Positions 6,800 to 11,857 of a DNA stretch of 11,857 nt are shown here, in pieces (the first letter of the stretch is position 1; each line of letters opens with the position of its first letter). The DNA is from an uncultured Collinsella sp. (GTDB lineage: Bacteria > Actinomycetota > Coriobacteriia > Coriobacteriales > Coriobacteriaceae): NCBI GenBank assembly GCA_900552295.1, contig URZB01000024.1, forward strand, positions 1-11,857, read 5' to 3'. Under the pieces are notes generated by a model that saw only the letters and a program-made list of their open reading frames with translations, had not been told where the DNA came from and searched no databases. Position numbers and translations under genes: made by a program.

Positions 6800-7138
6800 A
6801 TGAAGAAGATTACGGCGATCGTTCGTGCTGAGAAACTTGAGGTTCTTAAAAACGCGTTGTTTGCTGCCAATGTTCGTGGTATGACTATCAACCAAGTGCA
6901 GGGCTGCGGCGCGCAGCATGGCTGGAAGGAATACGTGCGCGGCAACGAGTTGCTTGTCAACACGATCCCTAAGGTGCAGTTCACGCTCATTTGTGCCGAC
7001 GAGCACGTCGACGGAATTGTCGACATCATCTGCAATGCTGCTCGCACCGGTGCCGTTGGAGACGGCAAGATTTGGGTCGAGCCGGTCGAGGAAGTTATTC
7101 GCATCCGTACCGGCGAACACGGCCCCGCCGCGGTGTAG
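6800..7138 (+). CDS. PII nitrogen-regulatory protein lacking the Tyr51 modification site
   Basis: 112-residue PII (GlnB/GlnK) protein, a trimeric sensor of ATP/ADP and 2-oxoglutarate that binds AmtB and other targets through its T-loop. Alignment to E. coli PII is ungapped here: G35/G37, Q39, R47, G48, E50 and K58 fit family positions, and the C-terminal signature GDGKIWVEPVEEVIRIRTGE is intact. R47, which plugs the Amt pore in GlnK, is kept. Position 51 is Leu instead of Tyr, so neither uridylylation nor the adenylylation known in actinobacterial GlnK can occur there. Control is then probably by effector binding alone. Start: ATG 6800, 8 bases after AGAGAGG. Being next to amtB suggests the GlnK role, but I leave the symbol open. 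Confidence 0.94.
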   Translation: MKKITAIVRAEKLEVLKNALFAANVRGMTINQVQGCGAQHGWKEYVRGNELLVNTIPKVQFTLICADEHVDGIVDIICNAARTGAVGDGKIWVEPVEEVIRIRTGEHGPAAV

Positions 7139-7151
7139 AACCGACCGTTTG

Positions 7152-7205
7152 CCATCCGCAACGTTAAAATATCGCAGTGAGGCATAAGGCTTGCGTTGCG
7201 GATGG
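7152..7205. repeat. Perfect 12-bp inverted repeat before the tetR gene
   Basis: CCATCCGCAACG (7152-7163) and its exact complement (7194-7205) flank 30 bases, between the PII stop and the TetR ATG at 7213. There is no T-run on the plus side, so it is not a standard terminator for the PII gene. The loop contains AT-rich TTAAAATAT. It could be a hairpin in the tetR leader that masks the start region or an operator for another regulator; it does not match the TetR operator motif found downstream. Confidence 0.7.
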
Positions 7206-7212
7206 GCGGATT

Positions 7213-7875
7213 ATGGGTCGCAATAAATATCCCGAAGAGACGGTCGCGAAGATTCTCGACGCGGCGCTGGAGCTATTCTGCGCACAGGGTTATGAGGGAA
7301 CGAGCATCCAGGATATCGTTGACCGTCTCGATGGCATGACCAAGGGCGCTATCTATCATCACTTCAAGAGCAAAGAAGAGATTTTCAACGCCGCGTTTGA
7401 TCGAGCGGTGGCTCCGATTGTTGAACGCCGCCGCGCGACGCTCGGTGCTGGCAATATGACGGGCGCCCAAAAGCTCAAGCGACTTTATGCGCCTGAGTCT
7501 GTCGTACCACAAATTGAGCTTTGGGCGCGCATACATCCTGCGGCGGATCCGGTAAAGAGTTCGCGTCTGCTGGCGATGCAGTATCAGAGTTCGTTTGACG
7601 AGTCGGCCGATGGATATCTCTTGCCGGTAATCGAGGAAGGCGTCGCCGACGGCTCCATTGCGTGCGAATGCCCGCGCGAAGCAGCAGAGGCCGTATCGTT
7701 GCTAGCGAATCTTTGGCTGCTGCCATTGTTCCGTCCGCTCGAGCCCAAGGAGCGAATGGTCGCTCGCGCGCAATGTTTGACGCAGATGGCGGCCGCAGTG
7801 GGTCTCGATTTGGGTAATGAAGTGCTCCAGACAACGGCCCAGATTTGGGACGTATGGAACCGTGCCGGGTGGTAA
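7213..7875 (+). CDS. TetR-family transcriptional repressor
   Basis: 220-residue dimeric repressor. The N-terminal TetR domain (about 10-57) is clear: VAKILDAALELF, then the helix-turn-helix TSIQDIVDRLDGMTKGAIYHHFKSKEEIF. The C-terminal ligand/dimer domain (about 60-220) is variable, as usual. Start at ATG 7213 begins MGRNKYPEE, typical for the family; a GTG at 7177 in frame has no ribosome site. It sits immediately upstream of an MFS exporter in the same direction, with two palindromes of one motif between them, so it very probably represses the exporter until an unknown small molecule binds. No copy of that motif precedes tetR, so self-repression by it is not evident. Confidence 0.92.
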   Translation: MGRNKYPEETVAKILDAALELFCAQGYEGTSIQDIVDRLDGMTKGAIYHHFKSKEEIFNAAFDRAVAPIVERRRATLGAGNMTGAQKLKRLYAPESVVPQIELWARIHPAADPVKSSRLLAMQYQSSFDESADGYLLPVIEEGVADGSIACECPREAAEAVSLLANLWLLPLFRPLEPKERMVARAQCLTQMAAAVGLDLGNEVLQTTAQIWDVWNRAGW

Positions 7876-7899
7876 TATAGATACCAACGGTATGTAATT
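7875..7899. promoter_or_regulatory. TetR operator O1
   Basis: Imperfect palindrome centred at 7887 (ATACC-AAC-GGTAT core) overlapping the last base of tetR. Aligned centre to centre with O2 at 7940-7964 it matches at 19 of 25 positions; the shared pattern is ATASATACYRACRGTATGTA. Two copies of one palindrome around a TetR/MFS junction point to binding by that repressor. Confidence 0.72.
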
Positions 7900-7908
7900 G
7901 ATTTGTGA

Positions 7909-7930
7909 GGGTAGCCACGGCTGCCCTTTT
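7909..7930 (+). terminator. Short terminator-like hairpin after tetR
   Basis: GGGTAGC (7909-7915) pairs with GCTGCCC (7920-7926), one G-U-type position, around CACG, followed by TTTT (7927-7930). Probably a modest intrinsic terminator, which would make MFS expression depend on its own promoter under O2. Confidence 0.6.
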
Positions 7931-7939
7931 CAAGTCATT

Positions 7940-7964
7940 AAATACATACTGACAGTATGTATTT
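7940..7964. promoter_or_regulatory. TetR operator O2 (perfect palindrome)
   Basis: A perfect palindrome with 12-base arms (AAATACATACTG and its complement) around a single central A at 7952. It ends 12 bases before the exporter ATG at 7977, placing it over the likely transcription start. A bound repressor would block initiation. It shares its motif with O1, 65 bases upstream centre to centre. Confidence 0.85.
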
Positions 7965-7976
7965 GGGGGCAGGCTT

Positions 7977-9239
7977 ATGGCTGGGATGCGAAGAATTAGC
8001 GTTTCATTGGCGCCAAAAACGGTGCGATCTATCAGGCTATTTGGTCTTCTTGTTGCACAGCTGTGTGCGTATTCGATGCTGTCGGCACTGTGCTTTGCGT
8101 GTCCGCTCTACTTGTTCGATTGCAGCGGCTCCTCAACGTTATATGGCGCCGTCGCGGCGATAGCGTTCATACCGGGCGTGCTCGCGACTCCGGTTGGCGG
8201 GATTTTGGCGGATCGGGGAAGACATCGCGGGGTTCTTGTGGTACTCGGCATTGTTCTGATGGCTGCATCACTGCTGTTTATCCCCATGAAGCGTTCGCTG
8301 CCTCTTGCGGTTGTCGTGGCAGCAATGCTTTGCGTCCAATATGGCATCCAATCGCTGCTGAAACCGATGCTTCAAATTGAGGCGGTGCGCATGACGGGCC
8401 CAGAAAAGGTTGAGCGTGCCACTGCGCTGGTCTCGCAGATAACCATGGCGAGCAATATCTTGGGGCCTGTAGTCGGGACGGCAGTCTATGGGTGCTTTGG
8501 TATCGATACTCTATGCGAAACCGCGGCGTTGACGTTTACGATTTCAGCCCTGCTGTTCGGCGGCGCACTCAAGCAAAATGCCTCATCTGAAACGATGGGA
8601 GACGGCGCGACTCGTACGACACGCCGAAACGATTTTCGGGAGTTGATTCGGTACCTGTCTCAAAACTCATCATTGCTCGTTGTGTTTTTGATTGCGGCTA
8701 TTTTGAACCTTGCGTTAGTTGGGTTAACGATTGGTGCTCCCGTTATTGTTGCAAAGCATCTCGGAATGCAGTCATCCTTCGTTGGGATTATTGAGGTGGC
8801 TATGGGCTTAGGTGGTCTTGTCGGCAGTGGTTTGGTCGGTATTTGGCCGCATCGTTTTTCCTTCAAGGGCATATGTCGATATGTTGCGATGATCTGTTTT
8901 GGAGTCGTGCCGATTATTGTCACGCTACTGAGCGGTCCTGATGAATTAGCGTTTGCCGCGCTTGCGGCCGGCTCGGCATGGGTCATGGCGTGGGCAAGCA
9001 TTACATCGGTCGAAATCGTTTCATTTGTTCAGCGGTCAGCGCCAAAGGAACTCTGCGGAAAAGTGCTGGCACTCGTTTATATGATGCTTTCCTGTGCAAC
9101 GCCTATTGGCCAATTGGTTTACGGGCTCGCATATGATCGATGGACACCGGCGATTGTATTCGCAGGCATGTTGGCGGTGCTGACGTTGACGACGGCGCTG
9201 TTTTATCGGCTGAAAAGTCGCTTGTGGCGATTGTCTTAG
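7977..9239 (+). CDS. MFS transporter, probable drug or metabolite exporter
   Basis: 420-residue major facilitator protein with about 12 hydrophobic segments. Motif A, the hallmark of the family, lies between segments 2 and 3 at 74-85 (GGILADRGRHRG). A polar central loop (about 196-222, rich in Asn, Thr, Arg) separates the two six-helix halves. The family exports small molecules using the proton gradient; the substrate cannot be read from sequence, but the overall look fits the macrolide/multidrug type of Gram-positives. Start: ATG 7977 with GGGGGCAGG at 7965-7973. Regulation: O2 overlaps its start region and a TetR repressor lies directly upstream. Confidence 0.9.
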   Translation: MAGMRRISVSLAPKTVRSIRLFGLLVAQLCAYSMLSALCFACPLYLFDCSGSSTLYGAVAAIAFIPGVLATPVGGILADRGRHRGVLVVLGIVLMAASLLFIPMKRSLPLAVVVAAMLCVQYGIQSLLKPMLQIEAVRMTGPEKVERATALVSQITMASNILGPVVGTAVYGCFGIDTLCETAALTFTISALLFGGALKQNASSETMGDGATRTTRRNDFRELIRYLSQNSSLLVVFLIAAILNLALVGLTIGAPVIVAKHLGMQSSFVGIIEVAMGLGGLVGSGLVGIWPHRFSFKGICRYVAMICFGVVPIIVTLLSGPDELAFAALAAGSAWVMAWASITSVEIVSFVQRSAPKELCGKVLALVYMMLSCATPIGQLVYGLAYDRWTPAIVFAGMLAVLTLTTALFYRLKSRLWRLS

Positions 9240-9299
9240 CGCGCTGGGGCACCGTGAATTTGTGAAGGCAGTGGCACGTCGCGTCGTGACGGCATTGTT

Positions 9300-9355
9300 T
9301 GGGCGTGCCTCTCCTTCGTCTACAATATCGTGCAGACGAAGGAGAGGCACGCCCA
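9300..9355 (+). promoter_or_regulatory. Perfect 21-bp inverted repeat burying the HAD ribosome site, with -10 in the loop
   Basis: 9301-9321 and 9334-9354 are exact complements over 21 bases, with one more pair at 9300/9355, around a 12-base loop. The right arm contains the AAGGAGAGG Shine-Dalgarno and ends directly at the ATG (9355). A TACAAT -10-like hexamer (9321-9326) straddles the left-arm end and loop, which would put a start site near 9333, so a transcript from it would lack the left arm and leave the ribosome site free. A read-through transcript would fold it shut. No good -35 is visible. Confidence 0.72.
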
Positions 9356-10212
9356 TGATCAAGATGTTTGCGAGTGACTTAGACGGAACGCTGCTGAACG
9401 CCCTGCATGAGGCGGATGGGACCATCCGCCGTGCCATTCGCGAGCTGACCGAAGCTGGCCTGCATGTGGTTCCCGCGACCGGACGCTCGACGCTGCCGAT
9501 CGGCGAGCATGGCTTTACGGGCCTGACGCTTGACGCCTGCTGCTCCAATGGATCCATCGTGCGCGACAGTCATGGCGAGGTGCTCAAAACCTGGACCATT
9601 GACCCGCAGATCACCGAGGAACTGCTCAAGGAGTTTCCGGACATTTGCTTTGATTGCTCCACGCCCGATGGCATGTTCTCGAGCGGCTCGTTCGAGATGC
9701 ATCAGGCGGGCTTTAAAAAGGACAGCCCTATCAAGCGTATCGTGATGCGTGGCATGCGTGCACGTGGCGGGTATCACGAGGAGCAATATTTCGACCAGTC
9801 GATCGGTGACATCCTGCGCCACGATGTGTGCAAGATCAACTGCCGCGTGACCTCGCCCGAGCTGGAGCGTGACCTTAAAGCGTATTTGGCCGAGCGCTCG
9901 GACCGTGTGGTCAACGCGCCGTTCGATCCGGTGATGTTCGAGATTACGGATGCGGCGTGCAACAAGGGCGAGAGCGTGGCCTGGCTGGCGGGCTACTACG
10001 GTATTGCCGAGGACGAGGTCGCGGTCTACGGCGACGGCGGCAACGACATTGCCATGCTCAAGCGTTTCCGCCACAGCTACGCGACCAAGAACGGTAGCGA
10101 TGCAGCTAAGGCCGCCGCGAGCGCGACCATCGGCAGCTGTATGGCCCATGCCGTCCCCAAACACATGCTCGCCACCATGCACAAGCAAAACTCCCGCACC
10201 ATCATCGAATAA
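9355..10212 (+). CDS. Cof-type HAD-superfamily phosphatase
   Basis: 285-residue cytosolic phosphatase of the Cof subfamily (HAD class IIB), acting on phosphorylated sugars or cofactors such as PLP and FMN. Motif I is DLDGT (D8 nucleophile, D10), motif II ATGRS (T42-S45 region), motif III lysine K204 (CNKGESVAWL), motif IV GDGGND (226-231). A large cap domain lies between about 85 and 190. Start: ATG 9355 with AAGGAGAGG in the preceding inverted repeat; an in-frame ATG at 9262 would read through that repeat and adds an Arg-rich stretch unlike the family. It stands alone: neighbours are the MFS gene upstream and accessory DNA downstream. The exact substrate is not known. Confidence 0.93.
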   Translation: MIKMFASDLDGTLLNALHEADGTIRRAIRELTEAGLHVVPATGRSTLPIGEHGFTGLTLDACCSNGSIVRDSHGEVLKTWTIDPQITEELLKEFPDICFDCSTPDGMFSSGSFEMHQAGFKKDSPIKRIVMRGMRARGGYHEEQYFDQSIGDILRHDVCKINCRVTSPELERDLKAYLAERSDRVVNAPFDPVMFEITDAACNKGESVAWLAGYYGIAEDEVAVYGDGGNDIAMLKRFRHSYATKNGSDAAKAAASATIGSCMAHAVPKHMLATMHKQNSRTIIE

Positions 10213-10213
10213 T

Positions 10214-10240
10214 GCGACAAAGGGACAGTCCCTTTGTCGC
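10214..10240. repeat. Palindromic element with GGGACAG core (copy 3)
   Basis: Perfect 27-base palindrome: GCGACAAAGGGAC (10214-10226), a central A, then its complement (10228-10240). It begins one base after the HAD stop codon. There is no T-run, so it is not a standard terminator. Shares the AAAGGGACAG core with the copies at 1175 and 1302. Confidence 0.85.
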
Positions 10241-10295
10241 GTGGGAGATGCCAGCTTTTGGCGTATAGGACTGTTACGCTTTCGCCACCAACAAA

Positions 10296-10494
10296 TTTCG
10301 AGTTATTCGGCCTATCGGAGGTCGTTAAATGGCTAAAGATGCCCTCTCGGGAACATTCATGCCTCTAATGGTGTTTGATTCGGTGACGTAAGTGCGCAAA
10401 TGGGCATGCATGCGCTCAAATAAGGATAAAAACCCTCAGATAATCCCGGCGGTGAATTTATACAGAACCAGCAGCGTGGCCGAATAACTCGAAA
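10296..10494. mobile_element. MITE-like segment bounded by 17-bp inverted repeats
   Basis: TTTCGAGTTATTCGGCC (10296-10312) has its exact reverse complement at 10478-10494, enclosing 165 bases. Similarity continues weakly outwards (8 of the next 15 positions), so the true terminal repeats may be longer. No transposase is encoded inside. It carries only a 20-codon reading frame. Size and ends suggest a miniature element or a decayed insertion, but no target duplication is obvious, so this is a proposal. Confidence 0.5.
10329..10391 (+). CDS. 20-residue reading frame with good ribosome site
   Basis: ATG at 10329 follows GGAGG (10317-10321) by 7 bases and encodes MAKDALSGTFMPLMVFDSVT before TAA at 10389. 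I do not recognise it. It lies wholly inside the 10296-10494 segment. It may be a leader peptide, the remnant start of a lost gene, or chance. Confidence 0.25.
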   Translation: MAKDALSGTFMPLMVFDSVT

Positions 10495-10518
10495 AATGTA
10501 GGTGACAGTTCGGCGACA

Positions 10519-10563
10519 AGCTCGGGTACGGCAAAGGAACTGTTCCTTCGCCGTACCCGAGCT
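10519..10563. repeat. Long near-perfect palindrome, variant of the GGGACAG family (copy 4)
   Basis: Arms 10519-10540 and 10542-10563 pair over 22 bases with one mismatch (A10533 opposite C10549) about a central T. The core CAAAGGAACTGTTCCTT is the same layout as AAAGGGACAGTCCCTTT at 10214-10240, with a different centre, and the arms (GCTCGGGTACGG) are unrelated to other copies. No T-run follows. Confidence 0.8.
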
Positions 10564-10589
10564 CCGATCTTCTGAAATACGAACAAACA

Positions 10590-10619
10590 TTCGCATATCT
10601 AACTGCGCTTTGATAGAAT
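10590..10619 (+). promoter_or_regulatory. Candidate promoter of the small-peptide gene
   Basis: TTCGCA (10590-10595) and TAGAAT (10614-10619) are 18 bases apart, and TGA immediately before the -10 gives an extended -10 element. It would start RNA near 10626 and give a leader of about 58 bases containing the hairpin at 10649-10683. Confidence 0.45.
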
Positions 10620-10648
10620 TGATACTGTTGGCGGCAGTTCCATGTGCC

Positions 10649-10683
10649 GGGCAACGCCCTCCATCTGATGGGAGGTGATGCCC
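10649..10683 (+). promoter_or_regulatory. Leader hairpin sequestering the Shine-Dalgarno
   Basis: CCTCC (10658-10662) pairs with GGAGG (10671-10675), the centre of an ideal GGGAGGTGAT ribosome site, with inner AT/AT pairs around CTG and an outer GGGC (10649-10652)/GCCC (10680-10683) clamp that ends at the ATG. Translation should be low unless the fold is opened or processed, as known for type I toxin mRNAs. Confidence 0.65.
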
Positions 10684-10797
10684 ATGACCGATTTGATTGA
10701 TTTCGTGAGACTTCTGACCGCTTTGGTCTCGTTCTTCACGGCGCTTGTCGGCCTTTCCGAGGCACTCAAGCAGCGTTCGAAGCGCAAGACGATATGA
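10684..10797 (+). CDS. 37-residue hydrophobic peptide, type I toxin-like
   Basis: Encodes a 37-residue peptide beginning MTDLIDFVRLLTALVSFF, continuing with TALVGLSEALKQ and ending in a basic tail, RSKRKTI. One membrane-spanning helix (about 9-27) plus a positive tail is the shape of small membrane toxins of type I toxin-antitoxin systems or holin-like peptides. Support for expression: a consensus GGGAGGTGAT site, an upstream promoter candidate and a leader hairpin hiding the site. An antisense RNA antitoxin would be expected to overlap the 3' side; I cannot identify one. No homologue is recognised with confidence. It ends 124 bases before an IS110 transposase, so it may be a host gene flanking an insertion or may lie within the element's left end. 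Confidence 0.55.
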   Translation: MTDLIDFVRLLTALVSFFTALVGLSEALKQRSKRKTI

Positions 10798-10921
10798 GAA
10801 AGCCATTTGGGTCGCCTCCCCCGCGGCGCAGCTTCTTTCCGCGGGCTCGGGATGCCACAATGGGTTTTGAGTATCGGCCCGTGCGGTAGCCCTTACCGCA
10901 CCTGCGGGGAGGAGGCTTCCC
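10798..10921 (+). ncRNA. Structured leader of IS110 transposase, possible bridge-RNA region
   Basis: 124 bases without a gene but with strong pairings: CCCGCGG (10820-10826) with CCGCGGG (10839-10845), and GTGCGGTA (10881-10888) with TACCGCAC (10894-10901), then the GGAGGAGG ribosome site at 10908-10915. IS110-group elements encode their bridge RNA (with target and donor loops) in this position; in the IS1111 group it lies downstream instead. Which group applies is not settled, and the left end of the element is not located, so the RNA call is weak. Confidence 0.35.
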
Positions 10922-11818
10922 ATGCCCCATGTTACCTCCATCGGCCTGGACGTCCACGCGCGATCGGTCGCCGCCGCGGCGTTCAACCCCTTCACCGGCG
11001 AGGTGGTGCACCGTGACTTCGGGACGGACGCCGCCGAGATCGCGGAGTGGGCCCTCGGGTTCGAGGGGCCCAGGGCCTGCTACGAGAGCGGCCCCACCGG
11101 CTTCCACATGGCGCGCGAGCTGCGCGCGCTCGGCCTCGACTGCGCCGTGGCCGCCGTCTCCAAGATGCAGAGGCCGGCGGCGGACGCGCGCCGCAAGAAC
11201 GACCGGCGCGACGCCGAGTTCATCGCCCGCATGCTCGCCACCCACAACATCGTGGAGGTCCCGCTGCCCGATGCGGCCGTCGAGGCCGCCCGGGACCTCG
11301 ACCGCGCCCTCGACGACGCCACGGTGGAGTACCGCCGCGCCAGGCAGCGCCTCAACATGTTCCTGATCAGGCTGGGCCACGTCTGGGACGAGCGCAACGC
11401 CGACGGGACGAGGAAGGGGTCCTGGACGCGCGCCCACTGGAGGTGGATATCCGGGATCAGGCTCGAGGGGCCCCAGCGCGACGTGCTCGAGTACTACGTC
11501 ACGGCCGCGAGGTGCGCGGAGTCGGACCGCCGGCAGCTCGAGAAGAAGGTGCTCGCCCTCGCCCGGACCGACCGGTGGCGCCCGGCCGTCGAGGCGCTCT
11601 CCTGCATCAAGGGAATCGACACCCTGACGGCCTTCAGGCTCGCAGCCGAGGCGGGCTCCTTCACGAGGTTCCGGACGGCCCCGGCCTTCGCGAGCTGGTG
11701 CGGGCTGGTCCCGTCGGAGCGCTCGAGCGGCGAGACCGAGCGGCGCGGCGGGATAACCAAGACGGGCAACCGGCTCGCCAGGACGGCACTGGTGGAGTCG
11801 GCGTGGCACTACCTGACG
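10922..11818 (+). CDS. IS110-family DEDD transposase (3'-truncated)
   Basis: First 299 codons of an RNA-guided recombinase-type transposase. The N-terminal RuvC-like domain shows the DEDD residues: D10 (GLDVHARS), E55 (CYESGPTG), D94 and D97 (KNDRRDAEF). A helical linker (about 115-200) leads to the C-terminal Tnp domain (about 225-299), with LSCIKGIDTLTAFRLAAE and the serine motif PSERSSGE (264-271), where S269 or S268 is the probable nucleophile. Start: ATG 10922 with GGAGGAGG at 10908-10915. The family is usually 330-420 residues, so some 50-100 residues are missing. The apparent ending LSLIHI-stop is adapter, not protein. Confidence 0.93.
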
Positions 11819-11857
11819 CTGTCTCTTATACACATCTGACGCTGCCGACGATAAGGC
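11819..11857. other. Nextera read-1 adapter plus index bases (assembly artefact)
   Basis: 11819-11851 is the reverse complement of the Nextera read-1 adapter, beginning with the mosaic end CTGTCTCTTATACACATCT. The final six bases (11852-11857) are probably the start of the index. It creates a false protein end, LSLIHI, on the plus strand and a false start, MYKRQ, on the minus strand. Confidence 0.97.

Larger units (their letters stand above)
10798..11818 (+). mobile_element. IS110-family insertion sequence, 3' part missing
   Basis: Defined by its transposase. The left boundary given is the end of the preceding small gene and is only a minimum guess; the right end is outside the window, cut by the adapter at 11819. 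IS110 elements usually lack long terminal inverted repeats and target duplications, so the ends cannot be set by eye. The coding sequence is more GC-rich than the neighbouring genes, with frequent AGG arginine codons, fitting a recent arrival. Confidence 0.6.

Noticed and set aside
9262..9354. N-terminal extension of the HAD phosphatase
   Set aside because: It would translate the inverted repeat into an Arg-rich stretch; the family begins right at the DLDGT strand as from 9355.
10214..10240. Intrinsic terminator of the HAD gene
   Set aside because: The stem is perfect but has a one-base centre and no T-run; it belongs to a repeated palindrome family.
10766..11833. 355-residue open frame on the minus strand
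   Set aside because: Antisense to the transposase, low-complexity Arg/Gly/Pro-rich, and its start MYKRQ is encoded by adapter.

Overview
The window looks like chromosomal DNA of a gut actinobacterium of class Coriobacteriia, most likely Collinsella. This rests on GC-rich coding sequence with strong G/C at third positions, TTG/GTG-tolerant GC-rich gene style with clear Shine-Dalgarno sites, and the gene content. It is recognition, not a database match. Both ends are not genomic: bases 1-31 and 11819-11851 are Illumina Nextera (Tn5) adapter sequence left in the assembly, so real DNA spans about 32-11818.

Layout. Minus strand, 64-3345: a Tat-type lipoprotein solute-binding protein of an amino-acid ABC importer (64-1059) with a clear promoter, then a 500-base gap, then a DXS-like thiamine-diphosphate enzyme (1564-3345) with its own terminator. 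The gap holds two palindromes with a GGGACAG core and a striking array of four identical 15-mers in alternating orientation, each separated by exactly 25 unrelated bases.

Plus strand, 3574-7138: a two-gene unit (HD-domain protein, then a CmpB-type membrane protein with a long helical tail), followed by the ammonium channel amtB and a PII signalling protein. The PII protein has Leu at the usual Tyr51 modification site. The two nitrogen genes are separated by a 190-base structured gap.

Plus strand, 7213-9239: a TetR repressor and an MFS exporter. Two matching palindromic operators lie between them, one on each side of a small terminator, so the pair reads as a self-contained ligand-induced efflux module. 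Next is a Cof-type HAD phosphatase (9355-10212) whose Shine-Dalgarno lies in one arm of a perfect 21-bp inverted repeat abutting the ATG.

Accessory end, 10213-11818: two more GGGACAG-type palindromes, a 199-base segment bounded by perfect 17-bp inverted repeats (MITE-like), a 37-residue hydrophobic peptide gene with a sequestered ribosome site (type I toxin-like), and the first 299 codons of an IS110-family DEDD transposase, preceded by a structured non-coding leader where a bridge RNA could lie. The contig stops inside that transposase at the adapter.

The best candidates for something undescribed are the regular alternating 15-mer array, the palindrome family with conserved core but element-specific arms, and the small-peptide/IS110 junction. 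None can be proven from this window alone.
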